Shown piece by piece: positions 1 through 7,873 of a DNA stretch of 64,000 nt. The stretch comes from Vitreimonas flagellata (GTDB lineage: Bacteria > Pseudomonadota > Alphaproteobacteria > Caulobacterales > Aquidulcibacteraceae). How positions within the stretch are numbered: position 1 is the stretch's first letter; each line of letters starts with the position of its first letter. Below the pieces are notes generated by a model. The model worked only from the letters and a program-made list of their open reading frames with translations, searched no databases and was not told where the DNA came from. Made by a program: the position numbers and the translations under genes. The DNA lies in the NCBI RefSeq assembly GCF_004634425.1, contig NZ_SBJL01000002.1:62001-126000 (forward strand), in the 5' to 3' direction.

Positions 1-447
1 TTCGATCTCCACGCGCAGGGCCGCATGTAACCGATCGTCCACCCCCCGCGTACAGCGATGGAGTTCTGGATTGGCGCTCACTTCAATGTGCGCCATCACC
101 CTCGCATAGGACGCCACATAGTCCCGCGGATCTTCGTCAGGCTGGACAAAGGGGCTCGGTTGATAGGTCTGAAGCGCCAATCGCGCGAGATCGCCACGCC
201 ACGCATAAAGATGATGAAGCTCAGCCTCCGACCAGAACGCGACGTGATAGATGCGTGAGGAATGCACCGAAACCAGCCGCTCGAAAGCAAGGATGGCCAA
301 GGCCTGACGCACAGGCGTTGCGCTCACTTCGAAGCGCTGCGCAAGCTTCTCGATGTCGAGCCGCTGGCGCAACCGAAGATCGCCTGACAAGATCGCCGCC
401 TTCAGACCGACATAGGCGCGCTCATTGGCCTTCTGATCAGCCGCCAT
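1..447 (-). CDS. GntR-family transcriptional regulator (3' end outside window)
   Basis: The gene runs off the left edge of the window, so only about 149 N-terminal residues are visible. After MAADQK comes a winged-helix segment of GntR/FadR type (AILSGDLRLRQRLDIEKLAQ, then VSATPVRQALAILAFERLV, roughly residues 17-60), followed by an acidic helical region as in FCD effector domains. It starts with ATG at 447 and overlaps the end of the upstream dioxygenase gene by 11 bp, so the two are very likely co-transcribed and translationally coupled. Its place at the tail of a luxR-luxI-dioxygenase cluster suggests it responds to a product of that cluster, which is inference only. The family (GntR) is clear; the ligand cannot be told. 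Confidence 0.85.
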   Translation of the reverse strand, partial: MAADQKANERAYVGLKAAILSGDLRLRQRLDIEKLAQRFEVSATPVRQALAILAFERLVSVHSSRIYHVAFWSEAELHHLYAWRGDLARLALQTYQPSPFVQPDEDPRDYVASYARVMAHIEVSANPELHRCTRGVDDRLHAALRVEIE

Positions 448-1348
448 CCTTCACACGCGCATTGCCGTCGTCGTAAAGCGATCTGAGCTCGGCGGCGATC
501 TCGGGCGTCAGGGCATCCTTGTGCGGCTGTGGCGAGCGCTCATCCTCAAGATAGGCGATCGGGTCTTGCCCTTCCCAGCCCCCGAGGTTGGGACGGTGCA
601 TCTGATAGCCGATGAGGCGCTGCAGCTGTTCGGGAAAACAGCGCGCGACATCGCGCGGATAGGCGAGGAATTGGTTTTCGTATGTCTTGAGCCACCCGAG
701 GCAGTAGGAGACGATGACGCCCGTGCGCGCATGCGTGCTCTGATTTTGACCGGCCATGTGGGTGAGCGAGCCAAGGAAAAGCAAGGCGGACCCACGCGGC
801 ATTTCCGCGGCAATCGAATTGCGGACATCGGCGTCGCGGGGCAGTTGCGCATGATGCGAGCCTGGCCACAGCCGTGTCGCCCCGTTCTCTTCAGTGAAGT
901 CGTCGACCGCCCACATGACGTTCAAGAGCCAATGCGCACCGTGCTTTTCGGCCGGCCACATTTCTTCGTCGCGATGCGGCGCCTGCAGACGCTCGCCGGG
1001 ATGCACGCGCGTCGCCTGCGTCAGATTGAGTTGGATGCTGTCGCAATGTGGCGCCATCAGTGCGTTGGCAATCGCCAGAATACGCGGGTTGAGCGCCAGG
1101 TGCTGCACCATCGGCGCTTTGGAGAGCAACCCCGCGACGCGCGTCGTATTCCAACCGTAGAAATCGCCCACACACCGCGGCGTCGCGGCGATCCATGGGT
1201 CCAACTCCACGGCCAGGCGATCGGTCTGCGCCGGCGTCAATTCGTTGGCGAGGATCAGATATCCATCGCGCTCCAGATTTGCGATGTCGTGCGCGAGTTC
1301 AGCATCGCGCTGGTTTGGAAACGGCGTCACGTTCGTTTGGACGTGCAT
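437..1348 (-). CDS. Phytanoyl-CoA dioxygenase (PhyH) family protein next to luxI
   Basis: 303-residue protein of the PhyH family of Fe(II)/2-oxoglutarate-dependent oxygenases. The metal-binding H-x-D is visible in APHRDEEMW (about residues 123-131), the distal histidine is likely in SLTHMAG, and the 2-oxoglutarate-binding arginine is likely in HARTGV. The family hydroxylates an unactivated carbon of a small organic substrate; the substrate here is unknown. It lies 9 bp downstream of the acyl-homoserine-lactone synthase and overlaps the GntR gene, so it belongs to the quorum-sensing operon. PhyH-like genes next to luxI are known from sphingomonads. A role in modifying the signal's acyl chain or a QS-controlled metabolite is attractive but unproven. 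Confidence 0.85.
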   Translation of the reverse strand: MHVQTNVTPFPNQRDAELAHDIANLERDGYLILANELTPAQTDRLAVELDPWIAATPRCVGDFYGWNTTRVAGLLSKAPMVQHLALNPRILAIANALMAPHCDSIQLNLTQATRVHPGERLQAPHRDEEMWPAEKHGAHWLLNVMWAVDDFTEENGATRLWPGSHHAQLPRDADVRNSIAAEMPRGSALLFLGSLTHMAGQNQSTHARTGVIVSYCLGWLKTYENQFLAYPRDVARCFPEQLQRLIGYQMHRPNLGGWEGQDPIAYLEDERSPQPHKDALTPEIAAELRSLYDDGNARVKDGG

Positions 1349-1357
1349 GATCTCCCC

Positions 1358-1987
1358 CTACGCCGCTTGCACGGTTTGGCCGGGGGTAAAGCGCGTCAGC
1401 GGTCCGCTTGAGCCGAGCCGCGCGCGCACCCGTTTCAGCCCTTCGCTATCGATTTCGGCGACGTAGGCGCGCAGCCGCTCGCGGCCGATTTTTTTGGGCG
1501 GGCCCAGGGGCCGGACGCTCCAGCCTGCCTGCTCTGCGAGGGGCGCCAGCGTTTCGCTGGCAACGAACGTGACGCGCTCTATGCCAAACAGAAGACCCGT
1601 TTCGATGATGGCGCCAATGATGCGGTTCAGCAGCGCATGCCGCGCCGCGCCTTTCGGCATATCTGGCGCCGGACAAAACCGCGTCGCTTCCCAGACAGTC
1701 GGACCTGACGGCGCCGCCTCGTCGCAGAGGCAGGCAAACACTTCTCCCAGCAGATGGGGACGATCCGTCGGCAACAGACGCGCCGACCCGGTCACCGGCG
1801 CACGCGGATTATCCGCTTCGAGCAGATAGACGACGTCCTCGGCATCGTAGCAATCAATCTCAACGCCGGCGATATGCTCGAGCCGCCAGCCCATCTGGTC
1901 GATGAACACCTTCTTGCGCTGAAGGTGCATCTGCTTCAGTGCGTGGAAAAACTGGCGCCGGTTTTCGGCATTCACGATATGGATCAT
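1358..1987 (-). CDS. luxI: Acyl-homoserine-lactone synthase (LuxI family)
   Basis: 209-residue LuxI-type autoinducer synthase, which makes an N-acyl-homoserine lactone from S-adenosylmethionine and an acyl-ACP or acyl-CoA. Family residues are in place: R24 and F28 in QRKKVF, W34 in QMGW, the acidic pair near residues 43-48, R70 in GSARLLPT, and E100/R103 in WEATRF. Length matches the family (about 190-220). A Shine-Dalgarno-like GGGAG lies about 10 bases before the ATG at 1987. It is the first gene of a likely operon luxI-phyH-gntR. A perfect palindrome lies 72 bp upstream, in the gap behind luxR, and is the best candidate for LuxR control. Acyl specificity cannot be read from the sequence. 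Confidence 0.93.
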   Translation of the reverse strand: MIHIVNAENRRQFFHALKQMHLQRKKVFIDQMGWRLEHIAGVEIDCYDAEDVVYLLEADNPRAPVTGSARLLPTDRPHLLGEVFACLCDEAAPSGPTVWEATRFCPAPDMPKGAARHALLNRIIGAIIETGLLFGIERVTFVASETLAPLAEQAGWSVRPLGPPKKIGRERLRAYVAEIDSEGLKRVRARLGSSGPLTRFTPGQTVQAA

Positions 1988-2048
1988 TGGCTCGCTCTCC
2001 CGCTTGGCTCAGACGCGCATGCCAATTGCGCGTTGCCCGGTTCAGCGA

Positions 2049-2070
2049 AAGAGGCACGTTCGTGCCTATT
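2049..2070. promoter_or_regulatory. Perfect palindrome upstream of luxI, candidate lux box
   Basis: AGGCACGTTCGTGCCT (2052-2067) has two perfect 7-bp arms around TT, and flanking AA/TT two bases further out extends the symmetry. Its centre is 72 bp from the luxI start codon, where a class II LuxR site overlapping a -35 region would be expected. A terminator for luxR is the alternative, but there is no real T-run after it on the minus strand. Confidence 0.55.
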
Positions 2071-2100
2071 GACGAGATCCGGCCGCGCGTGCGCCCGGCC

Positions 2101-2835
2101 TCATGTCACGTCCTCCAGCATGATTTCTCTTTGACGAAGCACGCGCGCAAACATTTGCGTGCGATTGATCACACCCATCTTTTGCATGACCCGGCGCACC
2201 ACATTGTGCACCGTATGGTGCGACAGATTGAGGATGATGCCGATCTCGATATCGGTCTTGCCCCGGGCGACGTATTCGACGACTTCGCGCTCGCGCGTAG
2301 TCAGCGTGCGCTTACGTGGCTCGCGCATTTTCACCAGCAATCTTCGCGCGGCCTCATGCGTGAAAGTCGCGCACCATTGCGCCTGGGCGGGCGCGAGCGG
2401 GTCTATGTCGTCTGGCCCCAGGATGAGCGAGCACGATGCAGGCAGCGCATCATGCGCATGCAGTGGAATGGTGAAGCCATCACGCAACCCCGCTTCGGCG
2501 GCCTCATTCAGTATCGCGATCTGGTCTGGCGCGAGACCGCGCCTGAACTTCTTATCCGACCACCAGAACGGCGCGCTCTGTACGCGCGCGGTGAGATAGA
2601 CGGGATCGCGACGCGCCAGACCTTCCTGGCTGAAATGCTCCACCCATGCGCGCGGATAATCGAGGATCATGACCGCCCCTTCCGGGGGCCTGAGAGGATC
2701 GACGTGGCTGGCGCACGCAGCGTAGATGAACCCGAGACGCCGTATCTCGTCCAAGAATATCTCTTCGAGTTCGCCCAGGGATTGCGCACGATCGCACATC
2801 TCCGCGAAACCCCAATTGAGCTTTCCCCGGTTCAC
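2101..2835 (-). CDS. luxR: LuxR-family quorum-sensing regulator
   Basis: 244 residues: an autoinducer-binding domain (about 20-165) and a C-terminal LuxR-type HTH (about 175-240). Ligand-pocket signature residues are present: the conserved Trp in the WVEHF stretch, the Asp-Pro of RRDPVY and FWW. The HTH shows the usual LTTREREVVEYVARGK and HHTVHNVVRRVMQKMGV segments. It binds an acyl-HSL and then DNA. It is transcribed in the same direction as luxI, 113 bp upstream, so readthrough as well as a separate luxI promoter is possible. The start is the ATG at 2835 after a purine-rich GGAGG-like stretch. Confidence 0.92.
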   Translation of the reverse strand: MNRGKLNWGFAEMCDRAQSLGELEEIFLDEIRRLGFIYAACASHVDPLRPPEGAVMILDYPRAWVEHFSQEGLARRDPVYLTARVQSAPFWWSDKKFRRGLAPDQIAILNEAAEAGLRDGFTIPLHAHDALPASCSLILGPDDIDPLAPAQAQWCATFTHEAARRLLVKMREPRKRTLTTREREVVEYVARGKTDIEIGIILNLSHHTVHNVVRRVMQKMGVINRTQMFARVLRQREIMLEDVT

Positions 2836-2859
2836 GCCCGCCTCCGATCTTTATCCTCC

Positions 2860-2902
2860 AACCTGTAGTTGCCGTTACCTCAAACGGAAGTTCGGGCGTT
2901 TG
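2860..2902. promoter_or_regulatory. luxR upstream region with lux-box-like half site and inverted repeat
   Basis: ACCTGTAG at 2861-2868 matches one half of the classical lux box, but the second half (CGTTACCT) does not complete the palindrome. Just next to it CAAACG (2881-2886) and CGTTTG (2897-2902) form an imperfectly filled 22-bp inverted repeat. Both sit where the luxR promoter should be. Weak evidence, and autoregulation is only a possibility. Confidence 0.25.
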
Positions 2903-3149
2903 CAACACTTTTGAGAACCTTATCCGGAAATTTTCTAGAATATTTTCGGTGGTTTGACCGCTCACGCCCCGGAGGCATCCGGAGTGCACAACCTACACGC
3001 GACGATTGAAACGCGCCCGCGTGCGGGCCCTGTGGCCAGGGGCGCTCACGCTCGCCTCGGCGAGGCGTCCCAAACTTTATGCTGCGCGGACAAAGGTCTG
3101 CGTTTGCTTCCGTAGCCTTGTGCCTGCCAGCGCATGCGGCGCCGAAAAG

Positions 3150-3470
3150 GAAGCGCGCGCCCATCGCCCGACTCGGCTGGACACCCTGCTCGAACCACAG
3201 ATCGATAAGGACGGCGCGCTTCGCATCGCTCGCATCCGGGCGCCCGATCGCGATCCGCACATCACGCGCGCCTTGAAAACCCGCGCGCGCGAATTGCAGC
3301 GACTTGGACTAGCCGAAACACGCGCGCGCAACGTGCTCGCATTTTCTTCCAATTGGCGCGAACAGCTAAAGGCGATGGAGTTCCATCTCGACATTCGTAA
3401 GCAGTTGATGCGGAGCCGCGCGCCGACGAAAACGCCCAAGCCGAAACTGCCGCCCATGCTTGGACGCTGA
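3150..3470 (+). pseudogene. Probable relaxase C-terminal (DUF3363-like) remnant
   Basis: An open frame running to a stop at 3470 contains a helical stretch (RARELQRLGLAETRA then NWREQLKAMEFHLDIRKQL) that resembles the DUF3363-type C-terminal part of alphaproteobacterial conjugative relaxases, ending in a proline/lysine-rich tail. No relaxase catalytic domain (HUH motif, tyrosine) is present, and the upstream part of the frame looks non-coding, so this reads as a truncated remnant. The family match is from memory of the pattern and is moderate at best. If right, it supports a conjugative-element origin for the left end of the window. Confidence 0.35.
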
Positions 3471-3479
3471 GCGACCAGG

Positions 3480-3812
3480 CTAATCGAGGATCAGTGGCAT
3501 TGAGCCGGTCCACCCCTTCTGCCGCACCTGGACGCTTGCCGGCGCGAGTTTCGGGTCGATGATCGGATATTTTGGTCCCATCAAGAATCCGGCGTCCGGA
3601 TCTTGGGCGATGACCCAAGGTGGCCTGGGATCAGCGATGGTTTGCGTGGATGCCGCGCGCGCGCCGCAGCGCGAGCAGCGCAAGTCGCGGGTGATATCCA
3701 GGTAGAAGCTGCGCTCGCCCCACAAACGCAGCGCAACATCGAGCCGGATGCGCGCCATGTGATTGCATCTGGTGCAAGAGACCGAAATGCCGAGCGAGGT
3801 GTCCAGGCCCAA
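3480..3812 (-). CDS. Hypothetical zinc-ribbon-like protein
   Basis: 110-residue protein of unknown function. Two CxxC knuckles (CTRC about residues 13-16 and CSRC about 46-49) separated by 30 residues suggest a treble-clef or zinc-ribbon fold at the N-terminus, followed by a proline-rich tail. The start shown is a TTG before the first knuckle; the next ATG (residue 19) would delete CTRC, so the upstream start is preferred although no clear ribosome site is seen. Small single-domain zinc-ribbon proteins of this type are common and uncharacterised in Caulobacterales-type genomes. Confidence 0.55.
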   Translation of the reverse strand: MGLDTSLGISVSCTRCNHMARIRLDVALRLWGERSFYLDITRDLRCSRCGARAASTQTIADPRPPWVIAQDPDAGFLMGPKYPIIDPKLAPASVQVRQKGWTGSMPLILD

Positions 3813-3849
3813 GCGCGCCGCGCTCGCGCGAACTGTACCAAACCACTTT

Positions 3850-4149
3850 TCATCCGAGCGCGGATTCGAGCGGCGCCCACATGGCGATGCCCTCGAGGGG
3901 CTGCAATTCGCCGTCGCGCGTGATGAGCCACCATTCGTCGTCGTCGCGTTGGGCGATGATCAAACGAATGGAATTGACCTCGTGTGCGCACATGGGCTTG
4001 CCGTTCGGCGCGTCCTTTGGATCGTAGCGCCAAGCGCTGCGCATGGGGCGCATCAGATACGCCTGCTCCAGCGCCACCTTCACCTGCGCCTCCTCGTCTT
4101 CATCAAAGACGCGCTGATCAAAGCCTGCCTCGTCCAATGCCCTCTCCAT
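3850..4149 (-). CDS. Hypothetical protein, divergent from yedK
   Basis: About 99 residues from the ATG at 4149; an upstream in-frame start would overlap the divergent promoter. The protein is acidic with several tryptophans (DDDEWWLITRDGELQPLEG) and the core MCAHEVNSIRLIIAQRD. I do not recognise the family. Its start lies only 20 bp from the SOS box at 4170-4184, so it may be part of the same DNA-damage-controlled divergent unit as yedK; that is inference from position only. Confidence 0.6.
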   Translation of the reverse strand: MERALDEAGFDQRVFDEDEEAQVKVALEQAYLMRPMRSAWRYDPKDAPNGKPMCAHEVNSIRLIIAQRDDDEWWLITRDGELQPLEGIAMWAPLESALG

Positions 4150-4169
4150 CGTTCCAGGCAAGCAATAAT

Positions 4170-4184
4170 GTTCTTGCTTTGTTC
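4170..4184. promoter_or_regulatory. Alphaproteobacterial SOS (LexA) box
   Basis: GTTC-TTGCTTT-GTTC matches exactly the GTTC-N7-GTTC direct-repeat operator of alphaproteobacterial LexA. It lies between two divergent genes and 69 bp upstream of the yedK start, and the YedK family is SOS-associated, so motif and context agree. Confidence 0.7.
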
Positions 4185-4252
4185 CGGAGTCAATGCGAAG
4201 GTGGCGCGCGCTTGGGGAGAAGCGCCTATCATCACGCGGCAGGAGAGCGCGC

Positions 4253-4936
4253 GTGTGCAATCGTTATGCGTCCGAGGTTCGCAAAGCCGGATTGGAGCGC
4301 GAATATTGGGGCTTCGACGAGTGGAGCGAGACGCACATCAATCCGTTGCTCGGCAACGCGGTGCTCGAAGTCTTTCCGAAGAGCGTGGCGCCAGTGATCG
4401 GCAAGCGCGAAGATGGCTCGCTTGGATGGACGCGCATGCGTTGGGGGCTTCCTGGTCCTGCGAGCACCGGCGGCGCGCCGGTGACGAACATCCGCAACGT
4501 CGCCAGTCCGCATTGGCGACCGGTCCTCGGTCCCGCGCATCGATGTCTCGTGCCGTTCACCGCCTTTAGCGAATACGACGATGCATCGCCCAAGGGCGCA
4601 AAGCAGATCCGATGGTTTGCGCCGCCCGACCGCAGCATGCTGATGTTTGCTGGAATCTGGCGTTCGTGGACAGGCGATTACGGCTCGAAAAAAGAGCCGA
4701 ACGAAGGCAAGCATCTCCTGTTCAGCTTTCTGACCACGGAGCCGAACGACATCGTGCGTCCTATCCACGCGAAGGCGATGCCGGTCGTGTTGATCGGACC
4801 TGAGGCGCAACAGGAATGGTTGTCGGCGCCGGCGGAGGCCGTCGCGGATATCCAGGCACGGCCGGTCGCGAACGACGCGCTCGAAGTGCTCGACGCGGAC
4901 GAGGCCAGCGCCTACGGCGGCGCCTACATCAAGTGA
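4253..4936 (+). CDS. yedK: SOS response-associated peptidase, YedK/HMCES family
   Basis: 227 residues. Members form a DNA-protein crosslink with abasic sites in single-stranded DNA through the N-terminal cysteine exposed after Met removal. This fixes the start: GTG-TGC-AAT at 4253 gives M-C-N-R-Y, with AGGAG about 10 bases upstream, whereas the longer open frame would bury the cysteine. Other family residues are visible: Asn in VTNIRN, RCLVPFTAFSEY with the active-site Glu, and the histidine in IHAKAMPVVL. Catalytic Cys2, Asn, Glu and His therefore all appear intact. An SOS box lies upstream. Confidence 0.93.
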   Translation: MCNRYASEVRKAGLEREYWGFDEWSETHINPLLGNAVLEVFPKSVAPVIGKREDGSLGWTRMRWGLPGPASTGGAPVTNIRNVASPHWRPVLGPAHRCLVPFTAFSEYDDASPKGAKQIRWFAPPDRSMLMFAGIWRSWTGDYGSKKEPNEGKHLLFSFLTTEPNDIVRPIHAKAMPVVLIGPEAQQEWLSAPAEAVADIQARPVANDALEVLDADEASAYGGAYIK

Positions 4937-4953
4937 GTGCGGGTGAATCATCG

Positions 4954-5829
4954 ATGCTGAAATGGATCTTTGTGATCGTGGCGCTTGTGATGGCCACGAC
5001 GACGGATGAGGCGCACGCTTGGGGCGGCGAAGGTCATCGCCTCATTGCCCGGATCGCCTATGAACGTCTGACACCGACGGCGCGCGCGGAGGTCGATCGC
5101 CTGATCGCTGCGGATGCAGCCGATCCAAGCCCCGGCTGCACCATCGATTCAGTTGAAACGCTATCCACCTGGTCCGATTGCGTGCGCGGCATTCGCGCTT
5201 ACGCCAATCAATCGCCCTGGCACTATGACAACATCCCTGTCTGCGAGACCGCGCCGCCTTTCGATTGCCCGAACGGCAATTGCGCCACCCGCGCGATTGA
5301 GCGCGCTGAGCGGACCTTGCGCGATGGCCGAGCGAGCGACCAACAACGCGTGCGCGCCCTTGCTCGCTTGGTCCACTTCATCGGCGACATCCATCAACCC
5401 TTGCACGCATCGGACAATGGCGATCGCGGCGGTAACGACGTGCGGGTGATCTTTGAAGGCCAGGCGACATACCGGACCGAAGACGGCTCCTCGCGACCGA
5501 ACACGCTCCACGGAATCTGGGACAGCGTGCTTCTGCGGTCGGCGTACGGTCCAGGCGACACCGCGCGCCCCGCCATCGAGATGGACATCGCGGAGCACGC
5601 CGGCGCCTATGCGCAAGAAGACGCGCGAGCGTGGGCGGCTGAATCCCATAGAGTCGCGGTTGAATTCATCTATGCGCGCTGGCCCGAACCGTTGCGCTGC
5701 GGGCAAGCGCCTGAACTGCCCGTAGACGTCGACCAGCGTTACGTCCGCGCGGCCGCGCCCATCATCCGCGAGCAATTGGCCAAGGCCTCGGTGCGCCTCG
5801 CGATGGTGCTGAACCGCGCGCTGCAGTGA
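4954..5829 (+). CDS. Secreted S1/P1-type zinc nuclease
   Basis: 291 residues from the ATG at 4954, 17 bp after yedK. A signal peptide (LKWIFVIVALVMA) ends at AHA, so the mature protein begins with WGGEGH. That N-terminal Trp is the zinc ligand typical of S1/P1 nucleases, and His6 of the mature form follows. Further zinc ligands are visible in HFIGDIHQPLH (about residues 144-154) and the LHGIWD segment. The enzyme degrades single-stranded DNA and RNA in the periplasm or outside the cell, presumably for nucleotide scavenging. Cysteine pairs (CTIDS...WSDC, CETAPPFDC, CPNGNC) suggest disulfides. Confidence 0.9.
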   Translation: MLKWIFVIVALVMATTTDEAHAWGGEGHRLIARIAYERLTPTARAEVDRLIAADAADPSPGCTIDSVETLSTWSDCVRGIRAYANQSPWHYDNIPVCETAPPFDCPNGNCATRAIERAERTLRDGRASDQQRVRALARLVHFIGDIHQPLHASDNGDRGGNDVRVIFEGQATYRTEDGSSRPNTLHGIWDSVLLRSAYGPGDTARPAIEMDIAEHAGAYAQEDARAWAAESHRVAVEFIYARWPEPLRCGQAPELPVDVDQRYVRAAAPIIREQLAKASVRLAMVLNRALQ

Positions 5830-5997
5830 ACTGCGAGCGCCTCGGCAGTATGGTGGCCGATATTGCTAAAGCCCCTGACACAATTTGAGCAGCGTTAGGA
5901 AGGCGCGACGGCGAGCTCGCATGCTCACAGAAACTGATCGGGAAAAAATCGGGAAAAATGAAAATGGCCACAGCGCGGATTCGCACTCAAGCGCGCG

Positions 5998-7241
5998 CTA
6001 CCCCTCCAACGCCAACTTTATTCGCGCCGCGATGACGTCGGCGCCGCGCCGAAGCGGATCATCAGCAAGATGCGCGTAGCGCTGTGTGGTCGCCACACTC
6101 GCGTGTCCCAAAAGCTTGCCAATGATCGGCAGACCGAGACCGCTTCCTGCGCCAATACTCGCAAACGTGTGTCTCAAATCATGCAAGCGCACGTCTTCAA
6201 TCTTGGCGTACTTACGTATCCGCGCCCACGGACGGTTGAGATCAGCGCGTGGCGCCTTCGGATCGGCGCCAAGGATCACATAATCCCCAACGCGCTCCAA
6301 AGTGCGCAACACTTCAATCGCGGTCGAAGCCAGGATCACAGTCTTGCGGCCAGTCTTGGAGTCCGGAAGCAGCAATATCCCGCGTTCAAGATCCACTTCC
6401 CGCCATCGCAGGTTCAGAATTTCGCGCATGCGGCAGCCCGTAAAGATCAGCAATCGGATCGCTGCGATCGACCAAGCGTCGCAGACCACCAAGCGATTGT
6501 CGGGTTTAGGCGCGTGTTTCACATTCTTAGCAGGATCGGGGTCCCAGGGCAGACCACTTGTCTCGGCGAGCCGCAAAGCATCACCCAGACGAGCAAATTC
6601 CTCTGACGTCAGGTAGCGTTCGCGTCCTCGTTCTCTAAACGGCTCAATGAAGGTGCATGGATTGCGGAACTCGTCTTCGAGCAAGCCGTGCCTGATCCCC
6701 CAATTGTAGGCAGCCCGCAGCATTTGAAGCGTCCGGTTGGCGATCTCGGGCTGCTTTTCACCAATGCGCGCATGCATCCTTGAAACGTCCGCACGATGCA
6801 GGGCGTCCACCTTGCGGCTCGCGATCGGCGCAGGCAGATGTCGTTTCGCAAGGCTTCGAAGATTTCGAGCCGTTGTCGCCTTGCGCTTCACGGCGACATG
6901 ATCGCGGATGTAACTCTCGACGAGATCACCGACGCACTCGGCCCTTCTTGTTCGCTCTCTTTCGGCGGCCGGATCGGCGCCCAATTGCACGCGCGCAAGC
7001 ACAGCCTTTGCCTCGCGGCGCGCCTGATCGGGATCAAGCTTGGTCAGGTCACCAATCACAATGCACCGCTTGCGTGCCGAACGGCCGCCGCCCACGCGAT
7101 ACTCAACGAGCCATGAAGACGACGACGTTTGCGCACGCTTTGACGCCGGCGAAATCCGATATCCCGGTCATAAAATATCGTTCGCTTCGAAACGGTCGGA
7201 AGCGAAGCCACACCACGTTTTGTGAGTGAGGCGATAGGCAT
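5998..7241 (-). pseudogene. Tyrosine recombinase (phage/ICE integrase) with an apparent 5' frameshift
   Basis: The catalytic domain is intact: TGCRMREI (Arg I), HDLRHTF (His/Arg II), GHASVATTQRY (His and nucleophile Tyr). The N-terminal DUF4102-like part is split. MPIASLTKRGVASL...YDRDIGF is in one frame from 7241, while the continuation SSWLVEYRVGGGRSARKR is in another frame that is blocked upstream by TGA at 7168-7170. A single indel around 7130-7165 would restore one protein. Without it, translation could only begin at a GTG at 7095 and lose the N-terminal arm-binding domain. The gene abuts a partial tRNA-Gly 3' end, the usual place for an integrase at its att site. A sequencing error is the alternative. 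Confidence 0.75.
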
Positions 7242-7402
7242 TGCAGCTCTCACGTCCTTTGTGGTCGGCACCTGGTCGGCACCGCGCGTGAAAACACGCT
7301 ACAGCGCGAAAAATCGCGCGACAAGCAAAACGCTTGATTTACAAGGGAATCCGCAAGCTATGACGATGCGCGGCAAGTTGTGAATATCACTCTGGAACGA
7401 TC

Positions 7403-7445
7403 CCCAAGCTGAATGTCGGGGGTTCGATTCCCCCCGCCCGCTCCA
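7403..7445 (+). repeat. tRNA-Gly(CCC) 3' fragment: attachment-site scar
   Basis: From the CCCAA of the anticodon loop to the CCA end, these 43 bp look like the 3' half of a tRNA-Gly(CCC): anticodon-stem 3' arm GCTGA, perfect T-arm GGGGG-TTCGATT-CCCCC, acceptor CGCCCGC, then TCCA. The 5' half (acceptor GCGGGCG, D-arm) is absent upstream. This is the typical attR left by an element integrated in the 3' end of a tRNA gene. Orientation places the element on its left, where the integrase lies; no second copy is seen in the window. Confidence 0.7.
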
Positions 7446-7465
7446 GCCCTTACGCAGCCCAACGA

Positions 7466-7771
7466 CTAATATCTTGTTTTTGCGCGATCAGCGCCAACCC
7501 GTACACGATCGAGACCAATTGGTCGCCGGTTTCGAATCGTCTTGAACGATTGGATGAAGCGGCACTCGCCCGCCAGTTCGAGAAATTACTCGATTGCCCA
7601 CGGGCCGACCTCAACATTGGTGCGCCGCACCTCATCGTCACGCGTTTCCCAAAAGCAAAGCACAGAGCGGAAGGCGTCGAACGCCTCATCGCCATGCGCA
7701 AAGCGAAAGGCTTCTGGTTGGCCCTGCGCATTAATGGTGGTCGCGACCCGTATTCGTGGCGCCAAAATCAA
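7466..7771 (-). pseudogene. Degenerate small ORF with an in-frame stop
   Basis: Reading from a TTG at 7771, a protein-like frame (SVLCFWETRDDEVRR, VEVGPWAIE) meets TAA at 7586-7588 and then continues without further stops (FLELAGECRFIQSFK) to TAG at 7466. CAA to TAA would explain it. I do not recognise the family and no good ribosome site is visible. The rest of the 7446-7873 stretch shows no other gene. Confidence 0.3.
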
Positions 7772-7873
7772 CGCCGATCGACGGAGTCACATCGCCCTCC
7801 GCAGCGGGAGAAGCGCGCCAGCCAGGCGCTGGAATTCACGCGGCCGGGCTGATCATAGCGCGCGCGCCGCCAG

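Noticed and set aside
521-1411. Long plus-strand ORF antisense to the PhyH gene
   Set aside because: Low-complexity Arg/His-rich translation typical of antisense frames in GC-rich DNA, no start context, and the opposite strand encodes a clear PhyH protein.
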